Of a DNA stretch of 64,000 nt, positions 36,182-44,231 are shown in pieces. Within the stretch, counting starts at the first letter, position 1; each line of letters begins with the position of its first letter. This DNA is from an uncultured Caulobacterales bacterium (GTDB taxonomy: Bacteria > Pseudomonadota > Alphaproteobacteria > Caulobacterales > Caulobacteraceae), in contig CAIMFV010000060.1 of the NCBI GenBank assembly GCA_903840435.1, forward strand, positions 1-64,000, written 5' to 3'. Position numbers and translations under genes: made by a program. A model generated the notes under the pieces. The model was not told where the DNA came from. It did not search any database and saw only the letters and a program-made list of their open reading frames with translations.

Positions 36182-38035
36182 CTCAGAAATGACGCAGGCC
36201 TTGGCATTGCCCAAATAGCTGGCGCAGAAGTCAGAGGCTTCAGTGCGCGATGCAAAGCCTTGCAAGCGCACCCGATACCAGGTCTCGCTGCCAATCCGGT
36301 GCGGCAGAATCTCACCCGACCCGCCGGGCAGGGACGATTTTAAACTCGCAACCGCCTTTTCGAGCGAGGCGCGGGCACCTGCCGCATTGTTGGTTGACAA
36401 GATCTGCACCCAATAGCGCCCGAAGGATTCGGGGCCCGCGCCGCCAGATTGCAAGGCCTCTGAGGCACTGACGATCCGATTAAGGCTGGCGTTTGCCGAG
36501 CCAGCGGGCGGTGAGGTCATGGAAATCGGGGTCAGGACCGCCGTCATACGCGGGCTTGCCTGATCCTCTAAGCTCGGCGGGGAGGCATCGCCAAAGGGTG
36601 CGGCCTCACCCGTCTCCACCTTTACGCTGACGGCTTGCGGCGCGAGGGTTGTCAGCGGCGGAGAGGGCTGAGGGGAAGCCAGCGTGGCATTCGGCGCCAA
36701 GGGCTGAACCGCCGTCGGAGACGGGGGGCTCGTCATGGCGATTTCCATGTCGTGGTCCGAAACTGTGTCCGCGACCATGGTCTTGGCGGCTGAGGCCAGG
36801 TCGGCTGTCTCAAGCAGCTGAGGCTGCGGCAGCGCGCTCGTCAGGTCCATAGACGGGGGCGAAGACGGTGCGCCGCCATTGGCCAAGGTTTCTGTCGGCT
36901 GTGCGACCTGCCCTATGCTGGGTTGGGCGATCAGTTGGAAGGTCGGGGTCAGCTCCGGGGAAGGTGCGCCAGTGGCGGCTGCCCCATCGATAACGCGGCT
37001 TTCCGGGTTCGGCACATCGTCGGTGGGTTTCGCGTCATCGGTCTTCTGTGATGATGGCGCTTCAGGAGTTGCAGCGCTTAAGGCGAAATCGAAATTGGCG
37101 GCGACCGGTTGCACCGCCGTGCCATCAACCGAAATGGGTTGAAGGTCGGCGAGGGGAGGTGCGTCTAGGCGAACAGGGTTTGATGCGCGAAGGAGGTACT
37201 CCGTCGGACCGGTCTCTTCGGCCGGGCTTGCCGCAGGCTCAACCGCCATCTCAAAGGTTTGCACCGAGCCGAGATCGGGCGCCTTGGCCGCGAGGCCTTC
37301 CACAGGGGGGACAAGGAGTGCTGGCGAGGAGGATTTTAGCAGAGCGTATTGCGTGGGGGCTTCGATCAGGGGTTCTGCGGCGGCGGCGAGGCCAAGGGTG
37401 TCCGTGAGGCTGTCGCCCCCTGCAACCTCTTGGCTTGCGACCGCAGCACTTGGCAAAGCCAAAAATTGTGGCGCAGGCGTGGACTTTAGGGTCAGGGCCG
37501 CCAATTCCGCTTCAGTTGGGGTGTCCGGCGCTGCAGCGATCTCCACCGCGGGCTGCGAACAGACGGCGGCCAAAATATCAGGGACATAGCTGCCGGGCGT
37601 CGCCAGGGTCCATGCGCCCGTCGTCGGGCGGACGGTTTGCGCTCCGGTTTGGCGTGCGCCGTGAAAAACTTCGAACCGTCGCGTGCGGATCCGCCGACCG
37701 GAGCAGTCCGCATCGACCTCAACCCGTAACGAGGCGCCGCCTACGAGATTTTGCACTGCCTCGCTCGTCACCTCAACCTTGAGGACAGCGCCGCTCCGCA
37801 AGCCTGAACCCGCGGCTCCGCCCGCATGGGCCAAGGTGACAACCATGTCTTGGCCCACTGAGGCGACGACCGGTTGGCTCGGTTCCGTTGCGGCCAAGGA
37901 CACCGACGCGCCCAATCCGAGCACTGTGCTCAAGACCGTCGCCAGACCCGAAGAGCCCCGTAAAAGCGGCAATCCCACGCGATGCGCGCCCGTAGCACGG
38001 GGGTGGGAGGTGTGTTTTGCAGCGACATGCACCAT
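36176..38035 (-). CDS. SPOR-domain protein with long Pro/Ala-rich region
   Basis: A 619-residue protein. The N-terminus has a hydrophobic segment that could be a signal or anchor (LATVLSTVLGLGASVSLAA). About 35-150 is a folded region (VGQDMVVTLAHAGG...LRVEVDADCSGRRIRTRRFEV) I do not recognise. About 150-540 is low-complexity, rich in Pro, Ala, Ser and Thr. The last ~75 residues are a SPOR domain (RYWVQILSTNNAAGARASLEKA...WYRVRLQGFASRTEASDFC). SPOR domains bind denuded peptidoglycan glycans, so it probably acts in the periplasm. It is divergent from tolC and convergent with tpsA. A link to the secretion systems is suggested only by position. Confidence 0.8.
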   Translation of the reverse strand: MVHVAAKHTSHPRATGAHRVGLPLLRGSSGLATVLSTVLGLGASVSLAATEPSQPVVASVGQDMVVTLAHAGGAAGSGLRSGAVLKVEVTSEAVQNLVGGASLRVEVDADCSGRRIRTRRFEVFHGARQTGAQTVRPTTGAWTLATPGSYVPDILAAVCSQPAVEIAAAPDTPTEAELAALTLKSTPAPQFLALPSAAVASQEVAGGDSLTDTLGLAAAAEPLIEAPTQYALLKSSSPALLVPPVEGLAAKAPDLGSVQTFEMAVEPAASPAEETGPTEYLLRASNPVRLDAPPLADLQPISVDGTAVQPVAANFDFALSAATPEAPSSQKTDDAKPTDDVPNPESRVIDGAAATGAPSPELTPTFQLIAQPSIGQVAQPTETLANGGAPSSPPSMDLTSALPQPQLLETADLASAAKTMVADTVSDHDMEIAMTSPPSPTAVQPLAPNATLASPQPSPPLTTLAPQAVSVKVETGEAAPFGDASPPSLEDQASPRMTAVLTPISMTSPPAGSANASLNRIVSASEALQSGGAGPESFGRYWVQILSTNNAAGARASLEKAVASLKSSLPGGSGEILPHRIGSETWYRVRLQGFASRTEASDFCASYLGNAKACVISER

Positions 38036-38263
38036 CGAATTGGCCTTTCAAGCTTGGGGAAATCACGAAAGGCCGCCAATTCTTGGCGTATCGACTGCGC
38101 CGCCCTCCCAATGAGCGGGCGCTTCCGAAGGGCTTCATTATTTTGACGCGAACGCCGAGAGAATCACCCTAAACCTGCCTAAAGGTAAGGTTACTTTTGT
38201 GTTAATCATAGAGGCAGCGTACGGGATCGCTCCTCTTTCAAGAGCCAGACGGAGCGGTACGAA
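38036..38263. promoter_or_regulatory. Divergent promoter region, SPOR gene and tolC-motB-hlyD operon
   Basis: A 228-base gap between start codons of opposite genes. The part nearest tolC is AT-richer (AAGGTTACTTTTGTGTTAAT near 38187-38206). GGAG at 38251-38254 would serve the TTG start of tolC. No clear operator is seen. Confidence 0.5.
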
Positions 38264-40411
38264 TTGGCAGCAAAACGCGCCAAATTCGCTGAGTGGCAAA
38301 AGGGATCGGTCTCGACCCTGGTTTTGCTCGCCTGTGCGATCGGAGGGGCAGTTCCGCAGGCCTCAAAGGCCACGCTCGCGCCTGCGCCGGACATTTTCGC
38401 CCTGCCTGTGGCCCCAAAGCCTGCGGAGGGAAGGTCGCCACCCCTCGCCAGCTCGGATGCAACCGCCGCGACAGCCGCCATCGTCATTACCGACCTTGAT
38501 AAGCCCGCCTCTGTAAGCGGCGACGCCCCGCCACCCATCGCCAATAGCTCAGCGGAAGTGGTTTCGAGCGCCCAGACCAGCCCAGCAGCCACCGCCGCGC
38601 CCGATCTCTTTGCGCTGCCCACGTCCGACATGGCCCATGTTGCCGTCACAGCTGCAAACACGCCCGCTCAAGCGCCGCAAGCAACCGACCCAAATGCGGC
38701 GACGCCCCTGTCGGCCCAGGCCGTAGCCGGCAAAGAGCCGCCGCTTGCGCCTAAGGATATTGATCCGCAGCATCCCGGTGCCCTCGACCCGCCTGCCGTC
38801 TCGTTCGATCTTGGCGGATCGGCGCCGTCGGTGATGTCAAATGCCGATGGGCAGACCACACTCACTCTAGATGCCCGTACGCCATCGCCTGGCCAGCTCG
38901 CGCGCCAAATCACTGCAGAGCGCGTCAAGCCAGAAGGCGGCGCGACCAAGGTGGTCCGCCTCGGCGCCAAGCCGAACTCCTATGGCTCGCGGACGGTGGA
39001 GAAGAGCGACCTCAATCAAATTCTCGGCGTGGTTTTTGGTGATACCCAAACTGCCGCCGCTGAAGCCGAACCCAAACCGCCTGCGCCCGAACAGGGTTTT
39101 GCTGTCATTGCGCTCGAAATCCCAACCGATAAGCAGCCTGACGACGCCCGGGATGTGATTGACACAATCACGCTGGGCGATCTCGTGTCGCGCGCCACCC
39201 ATTACAGCGAAGACTTGCGGGCTGATAAGTTAGCGCTTGCCTCAAGCAAGATGAATGCAGCCAGCACACTGTCGCAACTTGGCCCCCGATTTGACGGACG
39301 GTTCGGCCAGGGCCATGAACACTCCTTCAGTTCGGTGAACAATACACCTGTGTCGAACCCCGACCACAGCCGCACCGATGCTTCCATGGTCATGGTGCAG
39401 CCTCTGTTCGATTCCACCACCATCGCCTCGATCAGTCGGGATCGCCAACTCGCCCGGGCCGGGGAGATGCATAAGCGCTCGACCGAGGTCACCGTGTCGT
39501 CGGAGGCGGTGAGCAACTATTTTGATCTGTTGGAAGCACGCCTGCAGCTGGAAATTTCTCGCGCCTATCTCGACCGCATGAACAGTCTGGTTGACTATAT
39601 GCGCAAGCGGACAGAGGGCGGCGGCTCCAGCGAGGCCGATCTTGAGCGGGTCAAATCGGTTGCCCTGTCGGCCCAACGCGCGGTGGTTGACTCGAAAGGC
39701 GGCTTGGACGCAGCCCTGACCACCATGGAAAAGCTGACCGGCGTCGTGGCGGTGCAAATCGCCGTTCCCAATGAGGTCTTTATTGATCTTCCCGCCGACC
39801 CAGACTCGGCCCTCGCCGATCTGATCAAGATCAACCCCGATATTCGCGCCGCCTATATCCAGATCAAAGCGGCGCGCGACGACGCGCTCGGTGTCGTGGC
39901 CCGCACAGCGCCCAAGTTCAACTTGGAAATGGGCCGTTACGAATCAACCAATGCCAGTGGGACCAAGGGCGCCACGGTCGACGACCGCCTGATGATCACC
40001 GGCACAATCTCTATCGGTGCCGGAACAGAATTTTTACAGGGCTTGGCCCAGTCCGAGCACCAGAGCGAGCTAAAGCATCGCTATTACGCCTTGATCCGTA
40101 ATGCGCATGAGCGTCTATCCACCGCATACCTTCAGTTAAAAAACCTGCAAGACCAAGAAAAAATCTCGTGGCAGGAATTTAAATCCAATAATCGCGTGGC
40201 GGTTGCTTTTGACGAGCAGTTGTTCAGCGCCAATAGATCGCTGTTGGATGTCCTGGATACCTATCAAAAATACTATCAATCTAAAGCAAATATCGTGAAA
40301 ATTAGTATCGCCTATCTTCGTACCGCCTATCAAATTCGTCAGCTGATTGGCGATTTGAATACCGATAATGTTGGGGATGAGCCGATTACAAGCGCGCAGG
40401 CGGGAGGCTAG
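38264..40411 (+). CDS. TolC-family outer-membrane protein with ~280-residue N-terminal extension
   Basis: Outer-membrane channel of the type I system, 715 residues. A signal peptide (STLVLLACAIGGAVPQASKA) is followed by about 270 residues rich in Ala, Pro and Asp that normal TolC proteins lack; this part has two copies of a PD[IL]FALP motif (about 42 and 113). The TolC domain runs from about 300 (ITLGDLVSRATHYSEDLRADKLAL) to the end, with long helices such as EAVSNYFDLLEARLQLEISRAYL split into a stop at 20 residues here, and a second repeat half from about 500. TolC proteins are usually 420-500 residues. TTG is the start, with GGAG nine bases upstream. It heads an operon with the MotB-like and HlyD genes, two bases before the next start. 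Confidence 0.88.
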   Translation: MAAKRAKFAEWQKGSVSTLVLLACAIGGAVPQASKATLAPAPDIFALPVAPKPAEGRSPPLASSDATAATAAIVITDLDKPASVSGDAPPPIANSSAEVVSSAQTSPAATAAPDLFALPTSDMAHVAVTAANTPAQAPQATDPNAATPLSAQAVAGKEPPLAPKDIDPQHPGALDPPAVSFDLGGSAPSVMSNADGQTTLTLDARTPSPGQLARQITAERVKPEGGATKVVRLGAKPNSYGSRTVEKSDLNQILGVVFGDTQTAAAEAEPKPPAPEQGFAVIALEIPTDKQPDDARDVIDTITLGDLVSRATHYSEDLRADKLALASSKMNAASTLSQLGPRFDGRFGQGHEHSFSSVNNTPVSNPDHSRTDASMVMVQPLFDSTTIASISRDRQLARAGEMHKRSTEVTVSSEAVSNYFDLLEARLQLEISRAYLDRMNSLVDYMRKRTEGGGSSEADLERVKSVALSAQRAVVDSKGGLDAALTTMEKLTGVVAVQIAVPNEVFIDLPADPDSALADLIKINPDIRAAYIQIKAARDDALGVVARTAPKFNLEMGRYESTNASGTKGATVDDRLMITGTISIGAGTEFLQGLAQSEHQSELKHRYYALIRNAHERLSTAYLQLKNLQDQEKISWQEFKSNNRVAVAFDEQLFSANRSLLDVLDTYQKYYQSKANIVKISIAYLRTAYQIRQLIGDLNTDNVGDEPITSAQAGG

Positions 40412-40413
40412 GC

Positions 40414-41097
40414 GTGGCTGGCGAGAATGGGAATTACTGGCCAGGATTTGTCGACGCCCTGTCCAACATGGTCATGGCGATGATCTTCCTGATCCTGACC
40501 TTTATGGCGGTGATCTTCACGGTCATGCAGAACAATTCGAAAAATCTGCAGAACAAGGTCGAGCAGGCTGAGCACGCTGCGGCGACCTACCAAAAGACCA
40601 TCGACCAGCTGAAACATGAAAACGAAGTTCTGAAAACAGCATCTCAGAGCTGTTCAGCGACCCAAACCGCGGGTGAAACCAAGGTTCAAAGTCTGTTGAC
40701 TGCGGATCGGGCGGTGAACACCGATCAGCCCTATGTCGATCCGGCCAGCAAAGCTGGCAGCCTGCCGGTTTCGGTCAGCGGACAAGGCGCAATGATCACA
40801 ATTGGCTATCGCGCCTCGGCGGTGACGCTCGACGCGACCGCCAAGTCCAACCTCGACGCGGTCGTCGCCAAGGACGGCGTCAAACCTGACCATGCGCATG
40901 TGTCGATCGTGGCAGAAATTGCCAGCGACTCGAGCGGACCGAGCGAGGCGCAGAGATTGGCCTATTTCCGGGGCCTGGACGTGCGGAACTATTTTCTAGC
41001 CCACGGATGGACCGGCCATGATGTGGATATGACCTTGGCAGCCCGGGCCAAGAGTGGCGCTGCGCCGCGGGTCTTGGTGAGATTTGCGTCAAAATGA
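40414..41097 (+). CDS. MotB-like / degenerate OmpA-domain protein, SiiA-type partner
   Basis: A 227-residue inner-membrane protein with one N-terminal membrane segment. WPGFVDALSNMVMAMIFLIL has an Asp (residue 14) at the membrane edge, where MotB carries its proton-accepting Asp. A coiled stretch (NLQNKVEQAEHAAATYQKTI) follows, and the C-terminus (about 115-227) looks like a weak OmpA peptidoglycan-binding domain (AEIASDSSG...QRLAYFRGLDVRNYFLAHGW). It is encoded between tolC and hlyD: GTG start two bases after tolC, stop overlapping the hlyD ATG (ATGA). It is the expected partner of the MotA-like protein at 5901-7619, 33 kb away. This matches SiiA in the Salmonella SPI-4 system in logic; orthology is not shown. 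Confidence 0.8.
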   Translation: MAGENGNYWPGFVDALSNMVMAMIFLILTFMAVIFTVMQNNSKNLQNKVEQAEHAAATYQKTIDQLKHENEVLKTASQSCSATQTAGETKVQSLLTADRAVNTDQPYVDPASKAGSLPVSVSGQGAMITIGYRASAVTLDATAKSNLDAVVAKDGVKPDHAHVSIVAEIASDSSGPSEAQRLAYFRGLDVRNYFLAHGWTGHDVDMTLAARAKSGAAPRVLVRFASK

Positions 41098-42422
41098 GCG
41101 AGTCCAGCTTTTCGTTTGCGTCCTTGAAGCGCGACGGTGGGCGCTTTGCCGAATGGTTCGATATCCGCTCAGACGCGGTGCCAACACCGCTGCTCGTCGG
41201 CCTGACCATGACCTTGCTGCTTCTGGTGCTCTGGGCGTCCTTCGCCCGCATGGACCGGATTGTCCGCGGTGAGGGACGGGTGGTGCCGACCGAGAGCACC
41301 CAGGTTCTGCAAAATCTAGATGGCGGGATCGTTTCAGAAATTTTGATTTCGGAAGGCCAGACCGTTCGCAAGGGCCAGGTCCTGATGCGTCTGCACAGCA
41401 CCGACGCCAGCGCAGCCCTCAATCAAACCGAAGTGAAGGGCTTGGCTTTGAAGGCCCGCATCGCACGCCTGCAAGCGGAAGCCTCAGGTGCGGGCGCCAT
41501 TGCCCTTCCTTCAGGCCTCACGGCCGCAACACCGGAAATGGCAGCGGAACTCAGTGCGTTTCGCGCCCGCCGCGCAACCTTGGGTCAAGCCGAAGCGACC
41601 CAAAGGGCGGCCTTCGAGCAAAAAAAGGACGAGGTGGCTGAGGCCGAGCAGAAGCTGCGCAACTATCAGGTCGAACACGACACAGCCGTTCGGCAAAAAG
41701 AGGTTATGGCCAATCTTCGGGCTCAAAGGGCGGCCTCGCAATTGGAACTGCTCGACGCCCAGGCCAAAGAACAGCGACTGCAAAGCCTCATTCAAGAGAC
41801 CGAAGCCCTCATTCCCAGCCTAAAGGCTGCGGCGCAAGAAGCACAATCGCGGGTCGCTCAGGTCGAAGCGCAATTCCGATCCGAAGCCCAGACCGAGCTT
41901 GCCGCTGTTCAGCTTGACCTGTCTCGCTCAGAAGATGACGCCAAGGGACAGGCGGACCGCCTCAGTCGCACGCAAGTGGTGTCGCCAGCCGATGGTGTGG
42001 TCAACCACGTGTTTGTCAAAACCATTGGCGGCGTTACCCGTCCTGGCGAGCCGATGATTGAAATTACCCCGATGAACGGGGATCTGATTGTTGAGGGGCG
42101 GATCAAACCGGGTGAGCGGGGCGAGCTGATGCCCGGTCTGCGGACCTCGATCAAGATCAGCGCCTATGACTATGCGGGGGTGGGCGCCTTGCCGGGAGAG
42201 CTCATCGACATCAGCGCCGACACCTTGCCCGATGAGCGGGGCGAACGGTATTATCGGGTCAGGGCTAAGGTCGATAAGGCGGAGTTTTTACGCACCGGGC
42301 GCAGCATCTATCCCGGCATGACGGCCAGCCTCGACATTGTCGTCGGCAAGCGCCCGATCATGGCCTATTTCCTCTCACCTGTGCTGCGCTTCGCCACCAC
42401 CGCCTTCCATGAGGCGCGCTAG
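41094..42422 (+). CDS. HlyD-family periplasmic adaptor of type I secretion
   Basis: Membrane fusion protein of 442 residues that joins the ABC exporter to the TolC-like channel. It has a short cytoplasmic N-terminus, one membrane segment (LLVGLTMTLLLLVLWASFA, about 34-54), a lipoyl-like half domain (GEGRVVP...VQNLDGGIVSEILISEGQTV in outline), a long periplasmic coiled coil (about 110-290), then the second lipoyl half and beta-barrel (VVSPADGVVNHVFVKTIGG; GLRTSIKISAYDYAGVG). It is complete and normal in length. Its ATG overlaps the MotB-like stop codon, so the two are translationally coupled. The ABC partner at 22356-23987 is in a separate transcript. Confidence 0.93.
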   Translation: MSESSFSFASLKRDGGRFAEWFDIRSDAVPTPLLVGLTMTLLLLVLWASFARMDRIVRGEGRVVPTESTQVLQNLDGGIVSEILISEGQTVRKGQVLMRLHSTDASAALNQTEVKGLALKARIARLQAEASGAGAIALPSGLTAATPEMAAELSAFRARRATLGQAEATQRAAFEQKKDEVAEAEQKLRNYQVEHDTAVRQKEVMANLRAQRAASQLELLDAQAKEQRLQSLIQETEALIPSLKAAAQEAQSRVAQVEAQFRSEAQTELAAVQLDLSRSEDDAKGQADRLSRTQVVSPADGVVNHVFVKTIGGVTRPGEPMIEITPMNGDLIVEGRIKPGERGELMPGLRTSIKISAYDYAGVGALPGELIDISADTLPDERGERYYRVRAKVDKAEFLRTGRSIYPGMTASLDIVVGKRPIMAYFLSPVLRFATTAFHEAR

Positions 42423-42465
42423 AGGTTCGGTAAGGTGACGCTTTCCGCGACTGCGGCGCTTTGTC

Positions 42466-42912
42466 TTAATGTCCAGAGCCGGTGGTTGTCGCGCTCGCGG
42501 TGTTGGTCGCCGATGTGGCGCTAGACGGTGCTTGCGCGGCAAAGGCATTTGCGAGGCTTTGACTTGGGATGCTCGGGTTTAGCCAGCTCAAGAAGGTCAA
42601 GGGCGAATTTGGATTCCAGGTTGGGGGACCGCTGCTGCTACTCGCCACGCTGGTCGCCAGGGCGGACGCGCTGACACTCGCATAGGGTGATGTGGCTTGT
42701 GGCGGCAAGGTGGCTTGCACCGCCGCCGCATAGGCCTGGGCAATGGCAGCGTTTGGCGCCGGCGCGGGCGCGGCGGGCGGGACCACAGGCGTCGCCGAAG
42801 TCGTCGCACTGCTGGCGCTGGTCGCTGAGGTGGCGGAAGTCCAATTTAGCGGCCCAAGACCCGGAGCCGTTATGGGGGGAGTCACGGGTAGATATCCGGA
42901 AATTACAGTCAT
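42466..42912 (-). CDS. Small Ala/Ser/Thr/Pro-rich protein, function unknown
   Basis: A 148-residue protein of very biased composition (TSATSATSASSATTSATP near the N-terminus; PPAAPAPAPN in the middle). It has no Cys, no membrane segment and no Sec signal peptide. A more ordered patch, NPNSPLTFLSWLNPSIPSQS, lies near residues 102-121. Despite the odd composition it is likely a real gene: a perfect AAGGAGGT ribosome site lies five bases before the ATG. It is convergent with the tolC-motB-hlyD operon. I do not recognise it; a small type I substrate or accessory protein is possible, but only from position. Confidence 0.6.
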   Translation of the reverse strand: MTVISGYLPVTPPITAPGLGPLNWTSATSATSASSATTSATPVVPPAAPAPAPNAAIAQAYAAAVQATLPPQATSPYASVSASALATSVASSSSGPPTWNPNSPLTFLSWLNPSIPSQSLANAFAAQAPSSATSATNTASATTTGSGH

Positions 42913-42917
42913 AGGAT

Positions 42918-42925
42918 ACCTCCTT
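42918..42925 (-). promoter_or_regulatory. Perfect Shine-Dalgarno for the small Ala/Ser/Thr-rich gene
   Basis: AAGGAGGT on the minus strand, five bases from the ATG at 42912. It is the strongest ribosome site I noticed in the window and suggests high expression of the small gene. The AT-rich 42935-43080 upstream would hold its promoter. Confidence 0.75.
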
Positions 42926-43084
42926 TCACGTCGAATTCATCGACATTAGAATGTTGAATTGCATGCATTAGATACGAAAGGCGGTGTAAAGGGTGTATAA
43001 ACAAGTGTGATTAACAGTATAATTTCCCACATCGGTTGCGAATATTTGGGTTAATGGAAATTAATTGTGAATAAAATGGCCAAA

Positions 43085-44194
43085 TCAACGGGCCGTCTCA
43101 ATGCGAGCCAAGCGACGATAGGCTGCGAGGGCTTGGCCAATAACCTGGTCCATATTCAGGTATTTATAGGTGGCGAGGCGACCGACAAAGATGACACCCG
43201 CCTGTTCCCGGGCTAAGGCCTCGTAGCGTTTGAAGCGCGCCCCGGAGACGGGATTGGGGATGGGATAATAGGGGTCGCCTTCCTCGACCGGATACTCGAT
43301 CGTGATGCTTGTGCTGTCAGAGGTCTGACCGGTGATGTGCTTATATTCGGTAATCCGGGTATAGGGGACGTCAGGCGAAGGATAGTTGATCGTTCCGACG
43401 CTTTGGCGCCACGCCTTCGACAGGGTCTGATGATCAAAGCACAGGCTGCGATAGGGCAAGGGTCCGAAGCGATAGTCGAAAAAGGCGTCAATCGGTCCTG
43501 TATAGATGAGCCGGTCATAGGCGTGGTGGGCGACCTCGGAAAAATCGGTATTGAGGCGGACCTCCAGTCCCGGCTGATTGATCATGGCTTTGAACATTTC
43601 GGTGTAGCCGCGCACGGGCATGGCCTGAAATCGATCGGTAAAATAGCGATCATCGTCATTTGTCCGGGTCGGCACACGCGAGGTCACCGAGGCATCCAGC
43701 TGACGGGGATCGCAGCCCCATTGTTTTTGCGTATAGCCGCGAAAGAAGAGTTCGTAGAGCTCGCGGCCAACGGCGGCCACCACCGCGTCTTCTGAGGTTA
43801 AGATGTTTGGCATGGGTTCGCGCCGCGCCGCGAGAAAAACTTCCGCCGCATCGTCGGTCGTCAGCGACAGGCCAAAAACCTGGTTGAGTGTGGTGCGATT
43901 GATCGGGATCGGAACCTGCTTGTCTTTTCCAAGATCGGCCAAGACCCGATGCTCATAGGGCCGCCACGCCGTGAAGGCCGACAAATAGCCAAAGATCTCC
44001 GCCGAATTGGTATGGAAGATGTGCGGACCATAGCGGTGGATCAAATGGCCTGCCCCATTGACTTCGTCATAGGCATTGCCGCCGAGGTGGGGTCGGCGAT
44101 CAATCAGCAACACGGTCTTGCCAAGCTGGCTGGTCAAGCGCTCCGCCAGCACACAGCCTGCGAACCCGGCGCCGACGATTAGAAAATCATACAT
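43085..44194 (-). CDS. glf: UDP-galactopyranose mutase
   Basis: Flavoenzyme of 369 residues that converts UDP-galactopyranose to UDP-galactofuranose for surface glycans. The N-terminus has the FAD-binding MYDFLIVGAGFAGCVLAE, followed by DRRPHLGGNAYDE, and GPHIFHTNSAEIF, all typical of Glf. Further family motifs are YTQKQWGCDP and RVPTRTNDDDRYF. The length is normal. It lies just downstream of a glycosyltransferase on the same strand (37 bases), so the pair may make and transfer galactofuranose, though the transferase specificity is not known. Confidence 0.95.
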   Translation of the reverse strand: MYDFLIVGAGFAGCVLAERLTSQLGKTVLLIDRRPHLGGNAYDEVNGAGHLIHRYGPHIFHTNSAEIFGYLSAFTAWRPYEHRVLADLGKDKQVPIPINRTTLNQVFGLSLTTDDAAEVFLAARREPMPNILTSEDAVVAAVGRELYELFFRGYTQKQWGCDPRQLDASVTSRVPTRTNDDDRYFTDRFQAMPVRGYTEMFKAMINQPGLEVRLNTDFSEVAHHAYDRLIYTGPIDAFFDYRFGPLPYRSLCFDHQTLSKAWRQSVGTINYPSPDVPYTRITEYKHITGQTSDSTSITIEYPVEEGDPYYPIPNPVSGARFKRYEALAREQAGVIFVGRLATYKYLNMDQVIGQALAAYRRLARIETAR

Positions 44195-44231
44195 GCGCTC
44201 AGGCCTTTTGGCGCCACACCCTGATCCAGGC

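Noticed and set aside
43051-43072. CtrA-like site TTAA-N-TTAA upstream of the small Ala/Ser/Thr-rich gene
   Set aside because: The spacing is six bases, not the seven of the CtrA consensus, and the region is generally AT-rich.
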